Notes: generated by a model not told the origin, from the letters alone. Numbered from the stretch's first letter, positions 11,379 through 21,770 are shown. The stretch is DNA of 64,000 bases from Manis javanica (GCF_040802235.1 NC_133168.1:31143759-31207758); one strand, 5' to 3'. Numbers and translations are program-made.

Positions 11379-12913
11379 ATGGGCCAAACAGAAACTAAAG
11401 CAACTAAACTGGAGGATTATTTAAAATTACCCCATGCCTTCCTAAAAACATCAGAAGTGAAAACTTCTAAAACAGATTTTGCCCAACTTTATAAGTATAT
11501 TAAAAAATATTGTTATTGGCTACCACCACAAGGGACACTTAAGCAAGCTGATTAAGATAATGTTTTAAGAGATTTTAAAAAGGCTCACCAGCAGGGAAAT
11601 GTCATCCCTGTGCCTGTTTGGTATTTATGTAATTTGATCACTCTCGCCTTGCAGCCTTTGCAAACTCCCCCACTGTCTGAAACTAAGTCAGACACACAAG
11701 AGTGTGAGAGAGAACTCTTAGATGATGTGGAAAAATCAAGTAGGCGATCTCCATCCCCACATCTACCTAACTCCTCTTCATCCTCCTCTTCCTCTTCTTC
11801 AGAGACTGAGAATGAGAGTTCTGTTCGCTCCTCTCATCATAAAAAATCCCCAGTCTCTGTTCCTGCAACGTCTGCCTTCGCTGCAGGAATACGTAAAGCT
11901 CAGAGGAAGGGTGATATAGATGCTTATCTGACACCCTTAATAGCACCAGTTAGTTTAACTCCTTTTGGGCCAGGTGAGGATCCTGATTTTCCACAAGGAG
12001 TCAATAATGTCCTTATAAGACATTAAAAGACTTTAAACAGGCTATTTCTTCATATGGTACTAATTCTCCATATGTTGTGGGTCTCTTGAGGGGGTTAGAA
12101 GAACAGGAAAGGATGATTCCTCATGATTGGAATTTGTTGGCTCGTACTTGTCTGGACTCTTCTGAGTTTTTACAATTTAAAACCTGGTGGTATGAGGAAG
12201 CAAAAGCACAAGCTTTGAGAAATCAGCATGCCAATCCTCCAATTCTTATAACTGCTGAACAACTAGCAGGACAAGGAGACTGGTTGCAGATAGAGAGACA
12301 AGTTAGATATGAAGACATAGCAGTAACACAAGTACGTTTGTGTTGCTTAAAAGCCTGGGAGAAAATACAAGCATCTGGAAAGCCTGTCTTGCCATTTAAT
12401 AAACTTAAACAAGGGCTTAATGAGTCCTATGTTGACTTTGTTGCGAGATTGCAAGATAATTAGAGAAAGACAGTAGCACATCCAGAGTTGAGAGATCTGT
12501 TGTTACAGATGCTAGCCTATGATAATGCTAATACAGAGTGTCAGAGAGTTCTTAGACCTTTAAAAGCAGCAGGAGCTAGGATGGAAGATTATATCAAAGC
12601 CTGTGCTGATGTAGGTTCTCCTACATATCAAGCTAATTTACTAGCAACTGCTATGAAAGGAAAGTCAAGGAGAAATGCAGGAAATTTAAAGTGTTTTGGT
12701 TGTGGCAGACAAGGGCATATGAAAAAAGACTGCCAATTGCAGAAGAGAACAAAGGAGTCAAATTTTAAAGATAAACTGCCATCTGTTTGCCCAAACTGTA
12801 AAAAAGGGAGACATTGGTCTAATGAATGTCGTTCAAAATTTGATAAAGATGGTAATCCTATCAATGAATCTCAGCCTTTAAACCTCCAATCGGGCCAGCC
12901 TCTGAGGCCCTAG
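11379..12913 (+). pseudogene. gag: Endogenous retroviral gag, inactivated
   Basis: Gag forms the virion shell. The start MGQTE has glycine at position 2, fitting N-myristoylation of matrix. Matrix comes first, followed by a linker with a run of about ten serines (near 11770-11800). Capsid follows, with the major homology region QGLNESYVDFVARL at 12410-12451, and then nucleocapsid. Nucleocapsid has two CX2CX4HX4C zinc knuckles, CFGCGRQGHMKKDC and CPNCKKGRHWSNEC. Breaks: TAA at 11553-11555 (codon 59), a frameshift near 12003-12014, and TAG at 12461-12463 just after the major homology region. The terminal stop is at 12911-12913. Two knuckles and the order of parts fit a betaretrovirus-like gag. 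Confidence 0.95.
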
Positions 12914-13674
12914 AAAATAATACAGAGGCATACTCTCCAAGTAAAAGAACATGGCATGATTTACAAGCTGCAACTAAAGGAAATGCTGCTGTAGATCTTG
13001 CCTCTTCTCAATCTGTATATTTACACCCATCACAAGAAGTTCAATTACTTAGCACAGGAATTTTTGGTCCTTTACCAGCTAATTCTGTAGGATTACTTTT
13101 AGGCCATAGTAGCTGGACTCTAAAAGGATTAATAGTAAGACCTGGAGTTATTGATCAAGATTATATGGGTGAGATTAAAATAATGGTGTCATCTGATAAG
13201 GAATTATATATACCTCAAGGAGAAAGAATTGCTCAATTACTTTTACTTCCCTATCTCCCACCTTCAACAACACCTTATGAGAGAGGAAAAGGTGAATTTG
13301 GAAGTACAGATGAACAAATATGGCTTAATACAAAGATTACATCTGATAGACCTCAATGCAAGATCAGTATTCAAGGCAAGTCTTTTACAGGATTGTTAGA
13401 TACAGGAGCTGATGTATCTGTAATTGCTCTTAAATATTGGCCAAAAAATTGACCCAAACAAGAGAAGCATATTCAAGTTTCAGGTATTGGTACAGCTTCT
13501 CAAGTATGGCAAAGTTCAGCTACCTTGCATTGTCTCGGTCCTGAAAAACAATTAGCTTTGTTAAAACCTTTAATTGTTGATGTAGCAATTAATCTCTGGG
13601 GACGAGATTTAATGCAACAATGGCATACTACATTGTCTTTTAATGAGCGTTCTTCAGTTCAGTCTTTTTCTTAG
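12868..13674 (+). pseudogene. pro: Endogenous retroviral pro: dUTPase plus aspartic protease, one stop
   Basis: Read in the -1 frame relative to gag. The first part is a dUTPase, which removes dUTP during reverse transcription. Its motifs are AAVDLAS, GLLLGHSSW, GVIDQDYMGEI and PQGERIAQLL, and this part is uninterrupted. The second part is the retroviral protease that cuts Gag and Pol. Its active site LLDTGADVSV has the DTG triplet at 13399-13407, and WGRDLMQQW lies near the end. A TGA at 13450-13452 interrupts the protease soon after the active site. The frame then stays open to TAG at 13672-13674. dUTPase placed ahead of the protease in the pro frame is a betaretrovirus hallmark. Confidence 0.94.
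12877..12910 (+). promoter_or_regulatory. gag-pro -1 ribosomal frameshift signal
   Basis: The heptamer TTTAAAC at 12877-12883 is in the correct phase, T TTA AAC, with the gag frame. It lies inside the overlap where the -1 (pro) frame is already open, from 12868. After an 8-nt spacer, GGGCC (12892-12896) pairs perfectly with GGCCC (12906-12910) around a 9-nt loop. Slippery site, spacing and stem all meet the known requirements. Whether a pseudoknot forms was not computed. Confidence 0.9.
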
Positions 13675-16298
13675 GGGTCATTGATAAATGGCTGCCAGCT
13701 CCTATACCATTACAGTGGACCACTCAGACACCTGTTTGGGTGGATCAGTGGCCCCTCAATAAGGAAAAATTGGCAGCCCTACACACATTAGTTCAAGAAC
13801 AACTTCAGCTAGATAGGTTAGAATTTTCCACGAGTCCATAGAATTCTCCTGTATTTGTTATAAAAAAGAAATCAGGAAATTGGAGACTTTTACAAGATTT
13901 AAGACAAATTAATGCAGTTCTTAAACCTATGGGACCTTTGCAACAAGGCCTCCCTTCTCCAACTATGGTTCCAAAAGACTGGAACATGGCTATAATTGAT
14001 CTTAAAGATTGTTCTTTATTACAATTCCTTTAGCTATTATGGATAGGGAAAAGTTTGCTTTTACTGTCCCTTCTTTAAATTTGCAGGCACCTTCAGAAAG
14101 ATTCCAATGGAAAGTACTTCCTCAAGGAATGTTAAATAGCCCTACAATTTGTCAAAATTATGTGCATAGAGCTCTTCAGCCTATACGTGAAAAATGGTCT
14201 TCAGCTTATATCATTCATTATATGGATGATATTCTCATAGCCCTGCCTAAGCATTTATCTCTTACCAATATTCTCAATGAGACTGAAACTGAGTTAAAAC
14301 AATGGGGATTACAAATAGCACCAGATAAAATACAGATACAATACCCAATGAATTATTTGGGAAATAAAATTCAAGAAAATTCAATAATTCCTCAGAAAAT
14401 TCAAATTAGGAGAGATCATCTTAAAACTTTAAATGATTTTCAAAAGCTCTTAGGAGATATTAATTGGATCTGACCATTATTAGGAATTCCTACTTATAAA
14501 TTACAACATCTTTTAAATATTTTAAAAGGACCCTCAGATCTTAATAGTCCTAGAGACTTAACCTCAAAAGCTGAGGAAGAACTCAAGTGGATAGAACAAC
14601 ACATTCAAAAAGCTCAATTATCAAAAATTGACTTACACAAACCCTTACTTTTATTAATCTACTTTACTCCTCATTCTCCTATAGGATTGCTCTGTCAATG
14701 TGATGGTTGGTTAGAATGGATATTTCTGCAGTATCAAATTAAACCCTCCTTACAACCTTACATTGACAAAGTAGCCTCCATTATCTTTAAAGGACACCAG
14801 AGACTAAGACAGATGATTGGTCAAGACCCTCACTCTATTATTGTTCCTTTATCTAAACAAAATATTATGCAAGTATTTCAAGAAAATACTCATTGGCAAA
14901 TTGCACTTTCAAATTATTTAGGAAATACTGACTGTCATTACCCTAAGAATAACTTATTTTCATTTTTTCAGCACCATCAATGGATCCTTCCTCATAAAAC
15001 TTCTCCTAATCCATTATTAAATACTGTTACCTGTTTTACAGATGGTACAAAATCTTTTAAAGCAGCCTATGTAACTTGTTCTGGTTTGTCAAAAACTTTT
15101 CAAACATCTTTTACTTCTGCACAACAAAATGAGTTATATGCTGTGTTGCAAGCTTTGCAAGATTTCCCAGGTCCTGTCAATATTGTTACTGACTCTGCTT
15201 ATGCTGCTTTTTCTGTTCCTCTATTAGAAACTGCAACATTGGGCACTGTACAATCTCCTATTAATACTTTATTTTCTCAATTACAGGTGTGTATCCGTCA
15301 ACGTCTATATCCCTTCTTCATTACTCATATACGATCACATTCTAATTTAACAGGTCCTTTATCATATTATAACGATAAAGTAGACAAGCTTGTTTCTTTA
15401 GTTACTTACTCACCAGCTCAACGATATCACAACCTGACTCATGCTCCTTCTTTCACCTTACAGAAGCATTTTTCTCTTTCTGCATCTGAAGCTCACAATA
15501 TCTTGAATTCTTGTCCAACCTGTTCTCAAATTAATTCTCCTCATTTGCAAGCAAGAACTGTTCCCAGAGGAACACGTCCTAATGCTCTATGGCAAATGGA
15601 TGTTACTATTGTTCCTGAATTTGGAACTCTTAAGCATGTTCATGTTTCTATTGATACTTATTCTTCCACTTTGTGGGCAACAGCTTTACCAGGAGAACGA
15701 TCTCATCATGTTATCACTCACCTTTTACAAGCATTTGCAATACTAGGTGTTCCTGTCACCATAAAAAGTGACAACTCTCCAGTTTACCTCTCCTCTACGC
15801 TAAAGAGATTTTTTTCAGCTGTATAATATTACTCATAAAACAGGCATTCCTTATAATTCTACAGGTCAAGCTGTAATTGAACATCGTCATCTTACTCTTA
15901 AGCATTATTTGCTAAAACAAAAAGGGGGATTACTCCCAGATACGATAAAATTAACAGCAAATCAACACTTAATGCATGCTTTACATGTTCTTAATTTTGA
16001 TCTTTTCAAAAGTGATGGACGATCAGCTATGGAAATACATTTTTCTGACAATGTTTCTTTTCCTGAAACAACAGCAGTTCCTGTATGGTGGTCTCCAATA
16101 GGTTCTTCACAGTGGTATAAAGGTCATATCAAAGTGTGGGGCAAAGGGTTTGTTTGCGTCATTACAGAGGATCAACGCTTGATTTGGCTGCCCAGAAAAA
16201 GAATTAAGATACGATATGAAGAAGAACTTCCAATATCAACATCCTCAGAAAGAGCTGCTCCAGAGGATGGCCACCAACAAACTTCATCACTGGAATGA
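13644..16298 (+). pseudogene. pol: Endogenous retroviral pol: reverse transcriptase, RNase H, integrase, inactivated
   Basis: The frame is -1 relative to pro and opens at 13644, overlapping pro by about 30 bp. Reverse transcriptase comes first, with its YMDD catalytic box at 14219-14230. RNase H follows, with acidic residues at 15041 (D), 15131 (E), 15191 (D) and 15383 (D). Integrase has a zinc-binding pair H-x3-H (15428-15442) and C-x2-C (15512-15523), then catalytic D at 15599, D at 15770 and E at 15879. Breaks: TAG 13839-13841, a frameshift near 14007-14013, TGA 14471-14473, and a frameshift in a T-run near 15808-15820, between the second D and the E. The terminal TGA is 16296-16298, overlapping the start of env. 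No clear consensus slippery heptamer was seen at the pro-pol overlap. Confidence 0.95.
15914..15929 (+). promoter_or_regulatory. Central-polypurine-tract-like copy of the 3' PPT inside integrase
   Basis: AAAACAAAAAGGGGGA here is identical at all 16 bases to 18108-18123, the tract next to the 3' LTR that primes plus-strand DNA. In lentiviruses a second identical tract lies in the same part of pol and primes a second plus strand. Here the tract also encodes K-Q-K-G-G, so coding constraint could explain part of the match. Confidence 0.6.
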
Positions 16299-17701
16299 AG
16301 CTTCCTGGATAGTGAAGTTTCTACTTCTAATTTTGGAGATAACATTCATACGTACACACACTGCACAAGCTTGCACTATTACAGCTAGTGTGAGCAGTCC
16401 TCCATATTTAGGACGAAGAGTAGTCCTTCAGTGTGTATCCACCTACTCTACTCCTGTAGGTCCTATAGTATGGAAAAAAGATGGCAAAGAGATACATAGA
16501 CAAAAGTATGGAGGAAAGCTTGGATGGAATAATGCAACTGATCAGTCTAAAAGAGATAATACTTGCTATGGTATTTATAAAACAGTTTTGACCAGAAATA
16601 TTGGCAATTATTCTTGTGAAAAATATTAAAAAGGATCTCCTGATATATTATATAAAAGTAGTTATGTCTACTTAGACATATCACTCTCTCCAGAGCGGGA
16701 ATTTTCTTCACCTAATATGTGGCTACAACTTGCAAGTTGAGGACTGAACAAGTCATCTTTTTGTGTAGCAGGAGATTCGTCTATTAGTAGATTATTAAAG
16801 AAGAATTTCATAGGTATAGGACTCCCTTGTTCTGTTTTCACTAATATTTCAAGAATAAACATTACTCACTCTCCTAAAGTTCTTACTCGTGAAGTTCAAT
16901 TGAACTTACATGTCAGTACTACTATAGTTTCTGAATGTATATGCATTAATTGCACTCATATTCCTTCTTACTGTAATTCTACTATTCGTGTAAAATGGCC
17001 TTTTGGATATAGACTTCCAAATGGCTGGGTATTTTTATGCAATAACAACATATCAAGCCTTTTCTTCACATTATCAAGGTGTTTGTGGAGTAGGACGTAT
17101 TCTTCCTGCTCTTATAGACCATCCTGAATATAAGCACAGACAGATTTCTTGAGCGCTGTCACCTGATTGCGATGACAACTTGAAGTTGTTAGATCCTGTT
17201 GCTGTAGCTATCGCTGCTGCATTCATCTTACCAGTTCCAAGACTCGTTGTAGGAATGCAGAATGAAATATCCGAGATGGCCTGTGCATACAGTAAAACAA
17301 CAAATCTGACTGCTTCTTTTTTATCTGAACCTAACCAAGAACTGGAAGAAGTATGAGTTGCAGTACTTCAAGACCACGCTACTATAGACTATCTATTGTT
17401 AAAAGAACATAGGGGATGTGAACAGTTTCCAGGCATGTGTTGTTTTAATTTGTCTGACTTTTCTCAAACTATTCACAATCAAATAGACAATATTCATCAT
17501 ATTATTGATAAGTTTTCTCAAATGCCTGAATTACCTAAATGGTTTTCTTGGTTTCACTGGATATGGCCAGTAATTGTGGGCCTGTTTCTTTTGTGTATTT
17601 GCGTTCCAGTCTTGATAGCCTGGATGCGTCATATAGTCACCAGTTTGTTGAAACCAATGCATGCTTATGCTACTTTCCTGGAAGTGATGTCTAAAAAATG
17701 A
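16216..17701 (+). pseudogene. env: Endogenous retroviral env (CX6CC type), inactivated
   Basis: Env mediates receptor binding (SU) and membrane fusion (TM). The candidate starts are 16216 and 16267; the second has the better context (A at -3, G at +4). A hydrophobic signal segment, IVKFLLLILEITF, precedes an Ig-like SU start (see separate entry). The rest of SU is rich in cysteines and N-glycosylation sites. TM contains a hydrophobic alanine-rich stretch (about 17200-17260) as possible fusion peptide, CX6CC at 17417-17443 followed by FNLSD, a membrane span at about 17558-17625, and a short tail. Breaks: TAA 16627-16629, TGA 16738-16740, a frameshift near 17041-17050, TGA 17150-17152 near the expected SU/TM cleavage site, and TGA 17354-17356. 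The terminal stop is 17699-17701. Confidence 0.9.
16369..16690 (+). other. Candidate immunoglobulin-like domain at the start of Env SU
   Basis: Directly after the signal segment the env frame shows the core pattern of an Ig fold. A cysteine in VVLQC (codon 16432-16434) is followed 13 residues later by tryptophan in IVWKKDGKE (codon 16471-16473). A second cysteine closes N-I-G-N-Y-S-C (codon 16615-16617), the usual G-x-Y-x-C of strand F. The two cysteines are 61 positions apart. A further strand-like stretch, YKSSYVYLDIS, follows the TAA at 16627. Two extra cysteines (in ACTI and NTCYG) could form another bond. The assignment rests on reading the pattern, not on a profile search. Confidence 0.55.
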
Positions 17702-18107
17702 TTGTTTTTTGTTTGCACAGTTACTCATGAAAGTCCGTGCACTAAATCTTTGTATTTTGTGATTTCTATGATTCAGGCTGGACGTAAGAGTGAGAGTATG
17801 AAAACAAACATCAGTCTACTCCTAATGCCTTCTTTTTCCACACGTTCTTTCCCTGTGTGGCCCCAAGAGATGGCTGGTTAGCCAGAGACGAGTAAGATTC
17901 CTCATGAGAGGAACAACCTAAGACAGGCACAGTCATAAAGGGTCAACAGGTGAGGAGGTGGGAGCCAACTGAGGCGAGGCTTAGAACCTCGTCCCCCCAT
18001 TTACATGAGGCATTCTCTGCTGCTTTTGTCCAGCTAAGTTGATATTTAAAAAATTAAGAACGGATCTTTTGCTTGAGTTACAACAATCATTATTGTGAAG
18101 CCTTTTA
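17702..18107 (+). other. Proviral 3' untranslated region
   Basis: About 0.4 kb between env and the polypurine tract with no open frame of note. It contains the transport-element-like hairpin described separately. No accessory gene such as a superantigen or Rec-like factor was recognised. Confidence 0.75.
17887..17927 (+). promoter_or_regulatory. Constitutive-transport-element-like RNA hairpin
   Basis: TTCCTC (17898-17903) and GAGGAA (17908-17913) form a perfect 6-bp stem with an ATGA loop. On either side lie GACGAGTAAGA (17887-17897) and ACCTAAGACAGG (17916-17927). This pair closely resembles the internal-loop halves by which the Mason-Pfizer monkey virus CTE binds the export receptor NXF1, and it lies in the same place, between env and the 3' LTR. 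Only one loop unit is visible, whereas the known CTE has two. Such an element would export unspliced viral RNA. Confidence 0.7.
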
Positions 18108-18125
18108 AAAACAAAAAGGGGGAAA
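18108..18125 (+). promoter_or_regulatory. 3' polypurine tract
   Basis: A purine run with a single C (A4-C-A5-G5-A3) directly precedes the TGTGGG start of the 3' LTR. It is the expected plus-strand primer site. Confidence 0.93.
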
Positions 18126-18502
18126 TGTGGGAATTATATGGAATTATATATAGTATGAAAATCATATGTATAAGCACTTTTGCCTTGATGGTTTGTTTAT
18201 GGTTCATGATTGTAGCCAAGACAGAAACAGTAGCCAAGACAGAAAGAGTTTCTGTGTTCATTCACCATGAAGATTTGTTTGTTATCCTTCAGAAAGTGAG
18301 AGTTGAACTTAATTAATGATTGTGCATGGAAACCCCAATATTGTTGTTAACAACCATTTTATCAATAAATATGAGAGATGCCTTCTTGGCACCACTCTTG
18401 CACTGTCACGTCTTGAGTCCCCTGGCTGGTCCTTAAGATCTTTGACGAACAATCGCATCTCTTCCCTCATCTGCGGGTCAGAGACAGGGAAGGGACCCAA
18501 CA
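18126..18502 (+). repeat. 3' LTR of class II endogenous retrovirus
   Basis: 377-bp partner of the 5' LTR, beginning TGTGGG and ending CCCAACA. The AATAAA signal is at 18364-18369. It differs from the 5' LTR at 12 sites and by a 2-bp deletion. Every substitution I see is a transition, and several involve CG against TG or CA, as expected from slow methyl-cytosine decay. Confidence 0.97.
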
Positions 18503-18508
18503 AATCTC
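18503..18508 (+). repeat. Target-site duplication, right copy (AATCTC)
   Basis: Identical to 10826-10831 and directly follows the 3' LTR. Confidence 0.95.
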
Positions 18509-18599
18509 TCCCATTTTTTTATCTCTTCACCTTTATAATGTATTTTTCCTTCTACTGGCTTTTTCTTAAAACTATTTTATTTTTATGACAGAGCAGAGG

Positions 18600-18790
18600 C
18601 TATGTAGTCAGGATGATGATTCCAATTCCAGCTTATCTATTTATAAACTATGTGACTGTAGATAATAGCAGCTGTATGCCTTAGCTACCTCAGATACAAA
18701 TTGTGAGTGGTACAAGCACCTACCTCATAGCAATTATGTGAATGTTAAATCTTATAATGATTGAAAAACATTCGTAATCTTACCTGAGTA
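18600..18790 (+). mobile_element. MIR SINE
   Basis: The sequence follows the MIR core: a stretch ending 'aactatgtgactgtagataa', a pyrimidine part, a 'cctacctcatagcaattatgtg' stretch and a decayed tail. It is a tRNA-derived SINE of early mammals, heavily diverged. Confidence 0.65.
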
Positions 18791-19299
18791 CTTAATCAGT
18801 CTTAGTTACTATTATTGCCATGTGACAAAAATCTATAAATTTTTTCTGACTTTCTGGTTTTTGCATCCAGCTTTATCCCCAAGATTTTATTATATGAATC
18901 TGCTTGATCACTCTAAGTAGTATATTTACTCACACTTTATTCTAGTACTTGTATAGTATTAAGGTTTATATACTTACATGTTCAATCTATTTACATACAT
19001 TTTGGTGAGTGAGATGTGTATCAAATGTTTACTTTTTCCAAATGGCTGACCATTTTATTTATAATCCATTTTATTAAACAGTGATCAAATAATTTAATAA
19101 TTCACTGCATAGTACATTTATTTTAATAATTTAGAATGTCTGTTTTATATTATATTGACATCCCACATAGAGTTGAACCTAACTAAATATGACTGTTTTC
19201 TTGTAATTGTCTGTCTATTTTTGCATCAGGATCATTTTACTGTTACTATAAAATTACTACTTAATTATTGTAATGATACATCGATGTCTGTGTGCTCTT

Positions 19300-19480
19300 G
19301 TTGTCTAATCTACATAACTGAAAATCATGGGACCTATCTCAGAGAGTTATTTATTATATATATAATTAATATATATTATTTGGATATATATACACACTAA
19401 TAGTGTAAAATTAATATACATTATTTAGAACAGCCGCTTGACACATGTAAAAGCCTCAATACATATTAGCAGTTGTTATT
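19300..19480 (+). mobile_element. MIR SINE 3' part, interrupted by AT-rich sequence
   Basis: A MIR-like 'acctatctcagagagtta' segment is separated by an expanded (TA)-rich stretch from a MIR tail-like 'acatgtaaaagcctcaatac' segment. Confidence 0.5.
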
Positions 19481-19509
19481 CTCATTACTCTGGAAGAATA
19501 TTTTTTTGT

Positions 19510-19998
19510 TTAGACTCCTGTATTTTTACAGTAAGACCCTCCAGTGAATCATACTGCCGTGTCCATGCCTGTTTGCAAGGTGGATTATCTTACCCCCGAG
19601 CAAGAGATGGAATCTATTTTCTCATTGCTTGGATTTGGAGGGTCCTTGACCATTAGAATGACAGAAGTCACCTTGCATGATTTGTATGTCTGGGCCTCAC
19701 AGGTAGTAAGGTATCTTCTTTCACCCTATAGGAAATTTTAGACATCATGATGTATAGGATAATTGAGGCAGCTTGGGTGGCTGTCCTAGATAACCACTAG
19801 GCACATGAGTAAAGCTATTTTGGACCACCCATTTTCCCAAAAAGATCTCACTGCCAGCCCCTACATCAGTGACCCCAGGTGAGATTAGTAGAAATACTAT
19901 TCAGTAGAATACAGCCCAAATTGTAGACTTGTGAGCAAATACATGTTGTTTTAAGCCTCAGTTTTATTCCTTTGAAATGCTGTAATAGATAACTGATA
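19510..19998 (+). repeat. MaLR (MLT1-type) LTR
   Basis: It contains the hallmarks of mammalian MaLR LTRs: a region like 'ccattagaatgacagaagt', then 'agtgaccccaggtgag', 'gagcaaatacatgttgtttt', and a terminal 'gataactgatat'. No internal MaLR sequence is attached. Confidence 0.7.
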
Positions 19999-21495
19999 TA
20001 TAAACTGCAATTTACCATTTTGTTTGAAAGTTAAATAATTACTCAAGTATCTCAATAACTGGAATTTTGCATTCTCCAAGAATATTTTACTCTCCTATAA
20101 TTTGGGTTTGAATCTATATTTGTCTTCATTCTGACAACATGAATGTCTATGAAGATATAGAAAAGGATGAAAACCCACAACACCTAAAATAAACAATGAC
20201 AAATTATTGGATCATCTTTAAATACTTTTTCCATTGATTAAATAAAAGACAGAGCTGTATTTAGAACAAATAAAAACTCACTTCTGCTTCGCACCAGATG
20301 TCCTGGTCATCTGATTCTAAAAGATGCTTTTATTCTTCTTCAATCCCTCTTGCTAGCCCTTCGGCCCTCTCAGCCCACTATCTAGAAATCTGGTGTCAGT
20401 ACGAGATGAATTATGTTATTCTGTACAGAAGTTTGTTAGTTTTTATTTGCAATATAAATTCAGGTTGATTACAAAGGAAAAATGTAAACCTCTGCTGTTT
20501 TAGGAAATATACCAGTATAAAATATGAAAGTCAGCACTTTCAAATCAATATCAATTATTTTTTTTAGCCAAATCTGTTTCCCTATTATGCATAAGATGTT
20601 ATGAAGTCCAAGATTTTAATTACATTCACATACGGTTTTTTCTTCTGGTACTATGCCCTTACTTGGTGTGTGACATGTTTTATTCCAGAATTAAATAAAA
20701 GGAAAAGGAATAACTAACAAAATTTAGAAAGTCAAGAGGGAAATGATTACCAACACAGAAATGAGTAGTTTGGAATTTTCCTTAAAGTAGTTTCTGAAAT
20801 AAGACAATTAATTACAAAGGCTCATCTCTGGCATGTTTAAAAAGAAAAAAACCCTAGGAAACAAGCAAAATTAATTATGATAAAGTTGTTTGGCAACAGC
20901 TACAGAAAAAAATGGTCCAGTATTTCAACCATAGCATATGGCCTTTTAAGCTTTTGTGTTGAATAAGAAAGACAGTAATTAGCTAGTGAATATAGTTTTG
21001 CTCTATATGATAATTTTGACGTTTATTATCATTTTTCTAGATGTCAGTTATGAGAAAGTTCTTTTTGTAATTTATCTGAGGAAGTGTTATCCCACATTCT
21101 ACTAAATCAAGATGAGATCATAAGGTTTTTTTCCTCTATCACTAAGAAAACCTTTAGGGGACCATAATATACTTTGATGATTTAATATAACTTACTGCCA
21201 CATATGCCTTTCTTAGCAGTGAGTGGCACACCTTTCCCCTCCTCTGCTATTTGTTTAACATTCTAAGAGAGATACAGTAAGATGGAGGCCCCGGTGATTG
21301 CTACAGTCTACCAAACCTATGGGCTTTCCTTTCCTATTCCTTCAATCCCTGCCTGATCCATGCATCCTAACATATAAAATTGTGCTTCATATACATAATG
21401 TGACACTTAATTTGCAAGTCCTTAGGTATGTGTGTGTGGAAAAGCACTTATAGTATACATTGTGTATATCTTGGTCAGCATAGAAAACTCAGAAT
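19999..21495. other. Unassigned DNA
   Basis: AT-rich sequence without open frames or motifs I can support. It is probably ancient repeat debris and unique DNA. Confidence 0.6.
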
Positions 21496-21499
21496 TTTT

Positions 21500-21770
21500 A
21501 TGATAAATTTGTATAGCATTTTATAGTTTGGAAAATACATCATATCAACTATCCCTTTCTACATTTTCCTACCTCACATGTATTTGAGGTGGGAAAAGCA
21601 GGAAGCAATTGCCCCACACTGTAGAGAAATGACTGTGAACAAGAGAGGCCAAGTGACAAGTCCAAGGTTATAGAAAACAGGAAGAGCATGGGTGAACTCC
21701 CTGAGCCCCTGCAGCCATCTGCCATGGCCCTTTACCCAGTGCCACCACAGCCTCACAGATAGAAAATACA
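21500..21770 (-). mobile_element. MIR SINE, antisense
   Basis: The plus strand reads 'gccaagtgacaagtccaagg' after a 'gaggtggg' part, the complement of the MIR core. Confidence 0.6.

Larger units (their letters stand above)
10832..18502 (+). mobile_element. Complete class II (betaretrovirus-like) endogenous provirus, 7.67 kb
   Basis: Order: LTR, primer site, leader, gag, pro with dUTPase, pol, env, transport-element-like hairpin, polypurine tract, LTR, all in one orientation and flanked by a 6-bp duplication. Gag-pro-pol features place it with betaretroviruses; env is of a different type. I count nine in-frame stops and four frameshifts across the genes. LTR divergence of about 3.2% would correspond to roughly 6-8 million years if a neutral rate near 2-2.7 per billion sites per year applies; that rate is assumed, not measured here. 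It is inserted in old LINE-1 DNA. Confidence 0.97.

Noticed and set aside
11770..11805. Serine run in gag as a separate low-complexity gene
   Set aside because: It is in frame with gag and lies in the usual variable linker between matrix and capsid.
13660..13690. pro-pol slippery heptamer
   Set aside because: The T-rich run TCTTTTTCT is not in a phase that makes a standard X XXY YYZ site. The -1 relation of the frames is clear but the exact site is not.
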